Counted from the stretch's first letter, positions 9,190 through 19,640 are shown. The stretch: DNA of 25,239 nt from Apostichopus leukothele (GCA_010014835.2 JAAAKB020314365.1:1-25239); one strand, 5' to 3'. Notes: a model not told the origin generated them from the letters alone. Numbers and translations are program-made.

Positions 9190-9860
9190 AATGTAAAATG
9201 AGTACAAGAACCCTATTGTATTGGGTAGGAATCAAGGTCATTTGGGGTCAGCAAAAGACAAAATGTGACAATCAAAGGACCTCATATGAATTGTAGAATA
9301 GCTCTATAGTGTTTTTACACAATTTGGTGAAGGGCAAAAATCATTTAAGGTCAACGGGTCAAAACTTGAAATCATTGTAAACACAATATCTTCAGGTAGG
9401 ACTTTAATTGACTTTCATATTTTGCATCTGGCTTCCCTATAATGAGTACAAGAACCTTCTTGGTTATGGTGGAGGTCAAAGGTCATTTGGGGTCATCAAA
9501 GGTCACACTCTGTAAAGTGTTTGAACCACAAACCTTGTAACAAAAAATGCTATCCCAAGATAGGTTACATCACATACAGGTAGCTCATATTTGGCATGTG
9601 TCTTTCTTATAGTGAGTACAAGAACCTATTATTTTTGGTTGGAAGTCAAAGGTCATTTTGGGTCAGCAGAGGCCAAGTGTCAAAATATCAAAAGTGCTTT
9701 ATCTTGAGAAGTTTACCTTCAAAAGAGATACATGTGCATGGTAGATTACCCAAATGTAAGTGAAATTGCTCCAAAATTTGGTTTAGGTGAAAGTTCATTT
9801 ACAGATTGCAGAAGTCAAACCCTATGACATTTCTAAAGGTCATGTCTCAATGAAGATGTG
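9190..9860 (+). repeat. AGGTCA-type repeat, copy 5 (several diverged units)
   Basis: Plus-strand array with gagtacaagaacc blocks at about 9200, 9443 and 9615, each followed by gtcaaggtcatttggggtca-type sequence, and an exact DR1 at 9473-9485. Units are spaced at roughly 170-240 bp and are more diverged than copy 2. Confidence 0.8.
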
Positions 9861-10217
9861 AAACTTATACTGATTTGACTTAACTCTGTTTATAGTATAA
9901 CCTTCTTGCTGTTTTAGGTTGTCAAAAGTTGGCTTTTAAGGTACATGCAGTATGAACTATAGACAGGATAAGCTTGCAAACTACTCGTGCTGCATATGTC
10001 ATGTATTTTATATGCAAGTAACCGCTGGGAGGGATTTTCCTCTGGTTACACTATGTCACTAAATTGACTTTGTCAACATGTTAACTGCTACATTCATTTA
10101 TAGTTTATATATTAGTCAATAGATAATCGTCTTCAATTTGGTTCGCAAATATTAACATGTATGGCTTACCACACCTTGAATATGTTTAGGAATCGAAACC
10201 ACTAAACGTAATTTTTT

Positions 10218-10233
10218 GGAGGGGGGGGGGGGG
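10218..10233 (+). repeat. Poly-G tract
   Basis: A run of 13 G (10221-10233) preceded by GGA. Simple homopolymer in the last intron region of the TMEM216-like gene; length is likely to vary and to be error-prone in sequencing. Confidence 0.8.
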
Positions 10234-10470
10234 AATAACTTATTTTGCTGTCTAAAATGTGTGAAGTTTGAGCAGAAAGGGATGATTTCTTAACCTATTA
10301 TTGTGTGTTTTCTGCTACATTCAATTCAGGTATGGAGATCTGAGAACCTGTGAAAGTTAGGTTGGGAGATTATGTTGGGAAGGTTATGTTGGGAGCAATT
10401 TTGGTAACATTGAACCTTCAGGCAGTTAAGTCGACTGTATAATATTATATTTCTTTTTTAATTGTTACAG

Positions 10471-10522
10471 CAATTCATTAAGAGAGGACATAAGTGTGAA
10501 TTCTGATCAGAGTAGCACATGA
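10471..10522 (+). CDS. Candidate terminal exon B of the TMEM216-like gene
   Basis: A good acceptor (ttcttttttaattgttacag) is followed by a frame that continues exon 3 in phase 2 (AG+C, Ser) with NSLREDISVNSDQSST and a TGA stop at 10520-10522. The total protein would be about 159 residues. A short hydrophilic cytoplasmic tail is plausible after TM4. There is no direct evidence that this acceptor is used rather than the one at 10684. Confidence 0.35.
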
Positions 10523-10683
10523 AATATTGTTGGGATGGGACACAACATTATACAATTGGGGTTAATTCTTTTACTCTCAAAAAGAGAGGGCATTTAGAAA
10601 AATTGCTCTTGTCTACGATTAGTCGGTATCCAGATGAATCTTGTCAGTTGTATTCACAAGTTCTCTTTTATGCCTCTTTTCAG

Positions 10684-10705
10684 AGCTGCTAACCAAGTGA
10701 TATAA
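10684..10705 (+). CDS. Candidate terminal exon C of the TMEM216-like gene
   Basis: A strong pyrimidine tract (ttctcttttatgcctcttttcag) precedes a short coding end: AG+A gives Arg, then AANQVI and a TAA stop at 10703-10705. The protein would be about 149 residues and keep the FGR ending near TM4, which fits the short tails of human relatives. Possible poly(A) signals downstream are ATTAAA at 11036-11041 and AATAAA at 11424-11429. Preferred on length, but only weakly. Confidence 0.4.
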
Positions 10706-11423
10706 GATGTCAGCCGTCTCAGGAGACAAGAATCAGTTTGATGGATCACTCCTGCAGTCTGTTACATCCAGCTGTGAAGTGTCTAGGAGGGGTTGCCAAG
10801 GTTACCACTGTTTATGAATGTATTTTACCATAGTATAGTTTCATTAACTAATTAACTTTTCATAAATATTCATGGAAGGATATTGTTATATGCTTTAATA
10901 ATGTAATACATTTTACAGAATGCCTCAAAAGATGACCTCATGCAAAGAATGAATTTTTATTATGTTAAAGAATATTACCAACAACGTTAAATAACAACTG
11001 ACACAGAATGATAAGTGCAGTGGGTGCATGCTGGGATTAAAGCAAACAGCACATTAATATGCACATTGTATCATATCAAGATATAGCAAGGGACATTCAT
11101 ATATTTTGACAATGGAGAAAAATGAACATACAAAAAATATAGATTGCACTGGAATATGGTTGGACTAACTAACATTGTTGAATCACTCTTTAATGTAATT
11201 TTCTCCATACAGTAGTTCTTTTCTTTGCAGTCATTTTCCAGACAAGAATGATGGATAGTTTTCATGTAGTGAAATCTCTGGTGATCCGTGGTTAGTTGTC
11301 CCCTGTCAGTACTGCATAACTAATCTCTCTGTGTATTGATTATACATAGTAAACATTGCAGCCAATAGTTAATTTTACTAGGTCTGTTATACAGTAGGCT
11401 TGTTAACTTAATGGCTTTCTTCA

Positions 11424-11429
11424 AATAAA
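11424..11429 (+). terminator. Possible poly(A) signal AATAAA for the TMEM216-like gene
   Basis: Canonical AATAAA hexamer downstream of candidate terminal exons B and C and upstream of the next gene's first visible exon. In AT-rich DNA this hexamer is common, so the call rests on position only. Confidence 0.25.
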
Positions 11430-12099
11430 TATCACCACTAATTGTAAATCTATTTGTAAAATTATATGAGGATTGTTTTGGATTGGATTGAAGTATTCGC
11501 TTCTGTAAACAAATTAAGTCTCAGGATTGTGTCAGGGCTCTAAACATTTTAACCTCACATGTACAACAGTCATAAAACACAGACACTGTTGTGTTTAATT
11601 AATGATGAATTGGCAATGAACTTATCCAGAGCAGTTAAACCATTTAGCCACAAACAAAAAAGCAATAGAAACTGGGACAATAAGGAGTTGGAGGAGGGGA
11701 GGGAAGGAGGAGGTCAGACTGTGGATTTCTCTTCTCCCAGAATGCTTTACAGTATATATATTTGTTTCAGAAGTAATACAGTATATTGCAATAGGTATGA
11801 TATATTCTGGAATATCACATGAACTTTCACAATTTGCCATAAAGAGTGCAGAATGCATCTGATTGATCACCTTGCAAATTACTTATGTACATTATTCCAT
11901 GTATAATATGTATAGTTTGTTACTGGATCTGTTAATACACTTGAAATTTACAAAATTCTGTGTTAGTTCATTATTGTAATTTGTGGACGTGTGAAGACAT
12001 ATTTTGCAGCAACCCATCGGTACTTCAGAAGGAATTGGCTGCTGAATCTCAAATCCAACTGATGCTGTATTGGCTGTAAATCACAAGCCCCTATAATGG

Positions 12100-12480
12100 A
12101 TGAAGTTCATGTGACCTTGTTATTGAGTTTACAAGGCTTACTGTTGGCATCAGAATGGCCTTTGACTCCACAAATGAAAGGGGGCGGGGGAGGTGAAAGG
12201 GTGGGGGCGGGGAGGTGGTAAAGTTCTCACTCTAGTGGATATGCATGCCATTTATAAAATTCATCAAAGTGTTACTTTTGGACTTACCATAATTAAAGAA
12301 TTTGACCTCAAATGACCTTTCATTTGGTGATGTTGTTTGTAGACACTGATTGGATCTACATTTAGAACAAAGTTTAACCTGCTATTGTGTTCACAAGGTT
12401 TTCAAACTGTCCTTTGTTGACCTTCAATGACATGTCAACTTTTATAAACAAGAAGTGCTCTTGTACTCTCTAATGTGAAT
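12100..12480 (-). repeat. AGGTCA-type repeat, degraded copy 6
   Basis: Old minus-strand copy: TGACCT-CAAA-TGACCT at 12303-12318 (4-bp spaced pair), gtgttcacaaggttttca near 12388 and gcagtgctcttgtact-like sequence near 12455. It is interrupted by a G-rich tract at 12180-12214. Confidence 0.55.
12180..12214 (+). repeat. G-rich tract with quadruplex pattern
   Basis: Runs of three or more G separated by short loops (ggggg, ggggg, ggg, ggggg, gggg), matching the simple G-quadruplex pattern on the plus strand. It lies inside degraded repeat copy 6. Confidence 0.6.
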
Positions 12481-12606
12481 GCAAGTATTAAGAATGCAGT
12501 TCCTCCGAGCTTTGGAGGTTACCATGTTCACTTGGTTTCATACCAACCTCGTATATAATTGAAATCATAGTGAGTTGGAAAGCCCAGAACAGTGAAGAAA
12601 CTTCCA

Positions 12607-12677
12607 GCCTCCACTGGGAATCGAACCCATACCTTCCGCTTTATATGCGGACACCCTAACCACTAGGCTATGGACGC
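12607..12677 (-). repeat. tRNA-like sequence, probably a SINE head or tRNA pseudogene
   Basis: The complement folds as a 71-nt cloverleaf. The acceptor is GCGTCCA with TGGAGGC (one mismatch), the D arm holds AGTGGTTA, the anticodon stem TCCGC/GCGGA is perfect, the loop is ATATAAA, and the T arm is TGGG-TTCGATT-CCCA. The B box GGTTCGATTCC is intact. The loop would give anticodon AUA, which is not the usual tyrosine anticodon GUA, and no intron is present, so a functional tRNA is doubtful. The G/G acceptor mismatch points to a derived copy. Confidence 0.6.
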
Positions 12678-12782
12678 TGATTGTATGTCCAGAGGTTCGA
12701 AACAGGTAAGGAAGGTCGTAATTCCACTGTAGGCGTTTGTCACCTGTATCGAACAATACTAGTTCTGTTTTTGGTGACATAT

Positions 12783-12813
12783 TTATATATACACATACAT
12801 ATATATATATATT
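12783..12813 (+). repeat. TA/CA microsatellite
   Basis: tatatatacacatacatatatatatat tract 114 bp upstream of the transmembrane exon. Translation through it gives low-complexity Tyr/Ile/Thr, which is why the upstream open frame is not treated as coding. Confidence 0.75.
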
Positions 12814-12926
12814 ACTGAGTAGGAAAGGGTACAAAAGTATGTACCATTTATTGTTACATATTTTCTTTAGACTATTCTCTTACCCTTTTCCCCCTCTGTT
12901 TCTCTCCTGCTCTGACTCCACTACAG

Positions 12927-13071
12927 GTAAAGGGAAGCCAAGGTCTACCGGTTTAGTAATGATTATTCTGTTAGTCATTCTCATCCCGTTGTTTGTGATA
13001 GGCGTCATCGTCGGCATCTGGAAAAGAGATTACATTATGGAGAAAGCGATGAAAGCCAGAAGTCAGTTCAG
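12927..13071 (+). CDS. Transmembrane exon of a single-pass protein with proline-rich tail
   Basis: Exon of 145 bp between a ctccactacag acceptor and a gtatgt donor, phase 1 in and phase 2 out. It encodes KGKPRSTGL followed by a strongly hydrophobic helix (VMIILLVILIPLFVIGVIVG) and a basic stop-transfer stretch IWKRDYIMEKAMKARSQF. This is the layout of a type I membrane protein crossing the membrane with the cytoplasmic tail to follow. Together with the proline-rich final exon it resembles the juxtamembrane region of ADAM9/12/19-type metalloproteases, but other single-pass receptors with SH3-ligand tails fit as well. The frame remains open into low-complexity sequence upstream, so the true 5' boundary rests on the acceptor. 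No ectodomain exon was found upstream. Confidence 0.7.
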
Positions 13072-14716
13072 GTATGTCAGTGAAATGTATGTTGATACTA
13101 TGCAACATTGTGAATTGATGCTTGAGAATGTATCATCTTCTATAATGAAGATGATACACAGCGCAAATTAATATTGATTGTTTGTTACACTGGTTTCACA
13201 AGAGAAAGTTTGATTCTTCAAGAAATATATATCAACATTTGAAATACCATTTGAATAAACCACAAACGTAGTCTGTAGCCCATAACAATTTACTCTCATA
13301 GGGAATGTTTGAGTTGTAATTAGGCACTCTGTTAATTATGTCATTTCTACCATATTCTAATGACTTTTATACTACCAAACAGCTTTTTTAGTCTGTTTTG
13401 GTACATTTGTATTTTCCTTCTTTGTTCATCCCTGTCAGCAATTAATCCCTTTCGTCACATTCGAATAATCCACCAGTTTCGTTTGAAATTATACCCAAAA
13501 GTTTTTAATAAAAAATCCTATTCACTTTTTACATGTGATTAATACTAATACATAAAGTGATCTAGTCGACCAATTGTTGAGGAATGAATGCATTCATTGA
13601 TTACTTTCTGATTCATCATAATTTTGTGAAACACACAGAGAAGAGTTTCATTTAGGTCATACTTGGTAAGATTGGCAAAATATGACATTCAAATGCAAAC
13701 CAAATCTGTGTTTACATGTTGACTTTGTCACAAGGTTTGATTATTTTCATAGAGAATAGCTTTATGAAGGCTTCTACAAGTCTCATTTATGTCTGGATCA
13801 GATTTTTATGTATCAAACACAGCATTATTGATCATCAATTGAGACTGTTATGTGTCATAATGTAGTAGTACAGAAAATACCAAACTTATGGTAAAGTTAA
13901 ATCTCTCCCTCCCTGAAATACATCAGTGACAACAACTGTTTTGAGACATGTTCGTAAATGACGCCCTAGTTTTAAAAGTCTGATCTAAGAGACTTAAACC
14001 ATGTGTTAGTTACATCTTAATAGTACTAATTTTGTTTATAACATTCCCATTCATCCTGTCAATTAACCTTCCCTTTGAAGGATAACTTTTTGGTCCTGTT
14101 TAGGTATCAGCATTTTGTGTTTACCTTATCAAGCAGCAGTCTGCTTAACAATGATTTATACTTTGGTTACTTTGACAATACATGGTGTCATATTTCATCA
14201 TGACTGGTGATGTGGTGGGGTGGAAACACTGTCACACTCAACAACTAGTAATGCAATCAGCAGATTGTGGTCAAATATACTTTGATCCATTACCTACTTC
14301 ATTTCTTCTTTTGAGCAAACTGATACAAATGTACGACTGAAGATGTGAAGTATACTAGTGTGTTCGTCACTTACACATTCAGTTAACTTTGTTACTTTCT
14401 TCTAATTTGAAATTTGCCTGTGACTTCTCTAATCATAAGATTAGGAATGGCTCAACAAAGGCAGAGAAAAGGGCAAAAAAAATTCCCTGCATTTTTTTAG
14501 GTATGTCACTCCCCTACCCCCATCTGTTACCCTATGCATCAGAGAATTGAACTAAAAGGTTAAATTTGAACAAAATGGTGCAAACAAAAAGAGAGGAATC
14601 TATAGATTATTAAAAATGTTGTTGTGATAAATGAGTTTGTAGCCTTGTAGAACTGCTAAATGTTGGTTGGCCCCTCTTTTCAACCATGTCTTGTTTTTGT
14701 GTTGCTCTTCGTAAAG
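13072..14716 (+). other. Intron after the transmembrane exon
   Basis: Intronic DNA between the transmembrane exon and the probable 76-bp exon. I see no further coding exon, RNA gene or clear mobile element; open frames in it are AT-rich shadows. Confidence 0.6.
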
Positions 14717-14792
14717 GAAGCCTGACAGGGCTGCAAAGGGCAGATATGCCCAAGTCACCAAGCCTGCTTCCTCAGGATATATTTATCGGCAA
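14717..14792 (+). CDS. Probable small cytoplasmic exon of the same membrane protein
   Basis: After a gctcttcgtaaag acceptor the sequence continues the transmembrane exon in phase (AG+G, Arg): KPDRAAKGRYAQVTKPASSG then YIYRQ, ending at a gtatcc donor. The composition is that of a cytoplasmic tail, with tyrosines that could be phosphorylated. The 76-bp length leaves phase 0, which does not join the last exon (which needs two bases carried in) in its proline-rich frame. Either another exon of length 3n+2 lies between, or this exon is alternative, or the call is wrong. Confidence 0.45.
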
Positions 14793-15704
14793 GTATCCCA
14801 CCATGCATCTGGTGTAGTGGCATCCTCAATCATCTTGTTTAATATCCCTCTGATATAAGTGAACGCTTCTTGCTCGTGCTGTCCTTTGATTTAGCTTTGA
14901 CCATTCAAACTTCCAAAATATTCTTAACTAATTATTATATTTTGAAGCCTTGTCTACACCTCAAGACAACTCAGAATGGTTTCGAGTAGCCCATGTCGGG
15001 AGTTTTGAGAGAGTTTTCTTCTATCGGCCAGAACCAGATTTCTTCAGAAAAATCTGAAAATTTCTGTAACAAATATGGGAGAAAATAAAATATATTATTG
15101 AAAATACTTCATGTTTATGAAGGAATAAGGCATTCATATTTTAAAGCATGTGCATATTTAAAGCATAATCAAAGATTAACGTGCAAGCAAGCTGACATTA
15201 TATCCATACCTCAACCCTTCTTCTCATGTTATCCTTGTATCTCATTTCTTAAACAGTCATGACTTCACATTTTTTTTCCCTCTCCGGTGTATCTTTGACT
15301 TCTGAGCACCTTGAACAATTATTATTGTCTGTATTCACTTCTTGTTTTGTTTCTTGGTACATTTTTTTTCTATACTTTCAACAATCACTTTTTGTAGGTA
15401 TCATATTTTTTCCATTTCATAGCCCAAAATTACTTGAAAGGTTGGTGATATTTTTCTCTGATTTTCCTCACATGCTGTTTTATGCTGATCTTTAGATACA
15501 TACAAAGTATGATATGTGCACACTTAACCACATCCAGAAATTTCCCCTACCCCTGTGCTTGCTTCTTATGTAAAGGTAATTGTTTCTTTCTTATAACCCA
15601 AGAACAAAGATCAAATTAAAAATGTGGAAACATTTCAACAACAAATATTACAAAGTGGCTGCCTTTAAAACTGATCAAATTGATGTTATCCTCTTGGAGT
15701 TTGT

Positions 15705-15747
15705 GGGGGGAGGGGGAGCTGGGGGAGAGGGAGCTGGTGGAGGGGGG
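15705..15747 (+). repeat. Intronic G-rich tract with quadruplex pattern
   Basis: At least five runs of three to six G (gggggg, ggggg, ggggg, ggg, gggggg) with short agct/aga spacers, including two ggagctgg-type repeats. It sits in the large intron before the proline-rich exon, on the coding strand, so it could form in the nascent RNA. Confidence 0.65.
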
Positions 15748-18243
15748 TTAGTGGTGATAATAAGTGGGGATAAATAAGTGACGATTCAAAGAGTTGGTTA
15801 GTGATGTGTAAGTGTGTTGCACAATACTTTGTACTTGTATGTCCAACTGAATTTGTAGATGCCACCAGTAGTGCATAGAAACTACTAATATGGTGTGAGA
15901 TTCAGCACTTTCTCTTTAATAACAATTCACATCTGAGCCCCATATAGTTGACCCACCAGTAGTTGAAAGATGTATCACTTGCACAGAAACACCTGATGTT
16001 TTAACATGAATGATCACCAGAGTAATGATGCAACTCACTGGAGGCTTACCAGAAGCCTCAACTTGGAGTTGATGATGGTAGGTTTGGGATATTTGATTAA
16101 GAGTTTATCAATCAACTCTGGTTTACTTTCTGAATTTTTCCGCATCGATAAATGAGTTTAAACCACCAATAAAGCTTAATGAGCCCCTTTAGCTTGTCTA
16201 CCATAGTGCCAAGTCACTAACACTGTGGTGGGTCTCAATCTTCATATTAAAGCTTCTAACTTTGAAAGTATTTTGATGGCGACTTTGTGTCATGCATTCT
16301 GCTACACAATGAGGAATTTATTAACTGGTGGAAGAGGTTTGTTTAATAAGATTATTTTGACCGAGATGGCAAACTAATATTAACCGGTTACAGGAAAAGC
16401 TTGCTCTAACGCAAAAGACAAAGAATAACAACAGATCTCTGCTTTGTAGTTTGTTGATATGGTGTGAAACAGCTCATGCAATGACTGTGTATATAGTTAA
16501 TGGTCAGTGTGGATGTGGGGAAGGGGAGGGAAGGAAGGAAGGGGGAGGGCAAGATATGGGAAATGACCATGGATTTATTTTAATATCTAAGTGATACAAT
16601 TGCTGTTCATTATGAAGGAAGCGGTTAATGAATGGTAATATCTGGGTGGATAGCTTAAATATGGCTGTGTGTTATGATATACTTTATTGATGTAGATAGT
16701 ATCCTATTTTTGTAAGTGAAGCTCTCTTGTGTAAGAAGCAACATCAACAAAGATATGTTGTAATTTTTCGACTTGAATTATAAAGAGGAACAGCTGAACT
16801 TGAAGAGGCCTCCTTGAATGGAACATCATGTATTAATTAGTTCATTCCATTATTTAAGTACTTGTGGCTGCCGTTCACTGTTCAATAACTGTGATGTATT
16901 ACATATCTCTGCAATGTTTTTGACAAGCCGTCCTTATTCGTCTTACAAAACCAATGCATTACAAATAACATCCTATGTAGATACACAGAGCTTTTGACGT
17001 GGCACCCTCTGATACACTTTGTGCATGACCTAGCATCTTACAATTTTCGATTAGTTTTAAATAATACATGCAAAGCATGTGACATAACTTTGTAGGAATC
17101 CTCAGTGTATTTGACTTTATGTCTTGCACAATTCATTAAATGTTACTACATAGATGTTTGTTTATAGCTTATATATTTGACATTAACATAGTTAGTGCTT
17201 TTTGAACATACCATTATATCATGAAACTATATTTATGTTGTGCCCATTAATATGATACCCTATAATATGTAGTGCTCTTGACATAGTGTAGTATTAAATG
17301 TAGTATGTAGTTATTGCTGTATTTCACAGCAGCCATTGGGCAAAGTGGATTGCTTTACTAGGTAGATTTGAGTCAGTGCATGAAATTTCTGAGATTAAAA
17401 AAGCTGAAAGAATGTGACACTAACCAGTCTTGGTAATTTGAAACAAAATTTCTGATTTTGTTCGAGCCTGTTTATTATGTCAAGCATGTCAAAGAATGTC
17501 AGTTTGCTGTGTGCAGTATGCAAATTTTTATTAACAACCCCCTCAACTCCAGATAGTATGTTCCCCTCCTTTTCACCCATTTGCCTTCTACAAAGGACAT
17601 TCAATAGTTGTTTTTTATGTCTCCAAACTTTGGCAGACTCATCCCAAAACTAGTTGAGGGAACATCCCCTAAAATTCTCTGCTTGGGAATCCTAAGAGGA
17701 TGCTAAAAATGACATAAGGGCAGACATTTTGTAGGTTGCCCTCTCATGTTTTGTGCTCTAACTGAAACTCTGTGTGATGGACACTAACATTTACTTACAA
17801 GTATGACGGTAAATTTCCGGTTTTAGCAGTACCTCTCATTGGCATGAATAGAAGTTAAATATGAGAAATAAGGCCTTGAGTTCTCAGAGTAAGTAAAGCC
17901 TAAGAAAATCTACCTCTTATCCTATTCCATCGTGCAACCCTTTACTCATCTGATATGTTTTGTTTTTATTCTATTTTTTCCTTTGATACAAGCTTTTATG
18001 TCTAGGTCTTGGCTTTTTAGTTATTTTGGTTTGATCTGTCATTAAATAGGTTTGGAAAGCATGATCTTGTTTATATGTAAATGACATTTGATGTTATTGG
18101 TGTTTCATTTGAAGAGATAGACATGCTACAGAACCAACTTAACTAAGTTGGACTATATTTGACAAAAGTTATAAAACAAATTTCTTAATTTTTTTAAAAA
18201 TGTAACCAATATGGGAGGCATCCAGCAATCGTTTTATACCTTT

Positions 18244-18303
18244 TACCTTTTGTAGCATTCTTTACTGTATACCTTTGTAGCATTTTTTATACCTTTGTAG
18301 CAT
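18244..18303 (+). repeat. Short tandem repeat, 20-25 bp unit
   Basis: Three copies of (t)acctttgtagcatt with T-rich spacers, starting near 18244, 18270 and 18290; the last two are 20 bp apart. Confidence 0.7.
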
Positions 18304-19180
18304 GATTCACCATCCATTTCTCAATTGTAAGAGTAAAAATATGATTTAGTATTGATTTATAGAATTGTTAAAGGATGAAAAGTCTCAGTTTCAAATACTA
18401 TGTATAAATACAGAGAGTGATTAGTCCTCGGTCTGCATGATGAAAGGTTAAGCCTCCATGTTTGTTTAAAACTATCACAACAATAAGGTGTTGTTTTGAT
18501 TTCAATGTAGCTTGCATCTTGCAAGAAGTTACGTCTGATTGTTTACATGAGATATGACCTTTTTTGGGGTGACATTTTACCTATTTCCACAATGTTACCC
18601 TATACATTGTATTCAGGATGCTTTCCCTGATCCAAATAACTTTTTTGCTGTGTTGGTTTGTATGTCACTAATTTACACATTGGGAAAAAACATATTTTAT
18701 ATTACATATTTTATATTCAGACAGTATAGAAAGAGTGCAAAATTTGTTGGTAACATTAGGAATTGAATTTGTGACCTCATGATTGGCATTACATACTGTA
18801 AAGACATTACAAGTGGAGCTGCTTTTTTTTATTCAGAATGCCAGTAAGATTGTTGCGGAATTTTACTTTCAGAAGTCAGGATCTAAAACACATTTTATGG
18901 AATTTATGATTGATTATTTTTTCCTGAATTCTTTGAAAACTTTTCAATAGTTGATTTATCAGCACAAAATCCTCAAAATTCTGACTGGGAAAATTACGAA
19001 CAACCTTGAAAGAAGAAGATTGTAATGACTGCAGTGTGATTGCTAATCCTGTACTAGCCAACCGGGCCATCCAGCCCTGTTATGGCTGTGAATATTATTG
19101 ATTTAATAAGCATATTAAATGCATCTTATGTATTAACATGAATTTATTTTAACATATTCATTTGTTTTTCCCCATAACAG

Positions 19181-19640
19181 TCCAAGGAAACCCCCACCAC
19201 CACGACCTACTGCTACAGGAGCATCACAACCAAAAAAGACATTTGGTGGAAGCGGTGTCTCCAATGGTCGTCATCAGCAGCATGGATGGCCTGACGAAAC
19301 TAATCCTCCAACCAGACAGGTGCCGAGTCGTCCCGCAGCCAATTATAACAAACCAGATAACAGTGATATACAACCATCAGTGTCCATAGTTCAACCTTGG
19401 AACAATCAGCCATTGAAACCTGTTAACAGACCACCCCCAAAGCCCACACCACCTTCGAGACCATCCCCTGTGACCACACAGAGGGCAGCCCTTAAGCCAG
19501 CAGGGCCTAAACCAACCATACCAAAACGACCCATCAGCTCAACTGGATTGCATAATAGCAACTGGAATAATTCAACTCCATCAAAGGATGAGGGTGCCAA
19601 ACCGGTTCGTGCTGCTCCACCTCCTCCAACAAAGAAGTAG
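19181..19640 (+). CDS. Last coding exon: proline-rich SH3-ligand tail
   Basis: Acceptor tttttccccataacag precedes a 460-bp coding stretch to a TAG stop at 19638-19640, 152 residues after one carried base. It begins PRKPPPPRPTATGASQPKK and is rich in Pro, Lys, Arg, Ser, Thr and Asn, with several SH3-ligand-type cores: KPPPPRP near the start, RPPPKPTPPSRPSP mid-way, KPTIPKRP, and RAAPPPP just before the C-terminal TKK. This looks like the cytoplasmic tail of a signalling or protease receptor such as an ADAM. The entry phase matches the transmembrane exon directly (AG+T, Ser), so that exon can splice straight to this one. The overlapping minus-strand open frame is a composition shadow. Confidence 0.8.

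Larger units (their letters stand above)
14793..19180 (+). other. Large intron (or introns) before the proline-rich exon
   Basis: About 4.4 kb with no confidently recognised exon. It contains a guanine-rich tract at 15705-15747, a purine-rich tract near 16516-16548 and a short tandem repeat at 18244-18303. A weak candidate 29-bp exon at 16053-16081 (KPQLGVDDG) has the right phases to bridge the two flanking exons, but its gtttgg donor is poor, so it is not annotated as coding. Confidence 0.5.

Noticed and set aside
6281-9860. CRISPR-like array from regularly repeated blocks
   Set aside because: Units are long, diverged and unevenly spaced, with no constant short repeat and unique spacers, and the genome is eukaryotic.
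12001-12079. Acceptor at the 12.0 kb ttttgcag followed by a short frame in phase with TMEM exon 3
   Set aside because: Weak pyrimidine tract, greater distance and no similarity; three better terminal-exon candidates exist.
12737-12926. Open frame continuous with the transmembrane exon on its 5' side
   Set aside because: It translates a TA/CA microsatellite and a pyrimidine tract, and a good ctccactacag acceptor at its end explains the frame as read-through intron.
16053-16081. 29-bp exon KPQLGVDDG bridging phase 0 to phase 2
   Set aside because: The phases fit, but the gtttgg donor and the pyrimidine tract are weak; too short to support without transcripts.
19406-19600. Minus-strand glycine/leucine-rich frame and other frames over the last exon
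   Set aside because: Composition shadow of the proline-rich coding exon on the plus strand.
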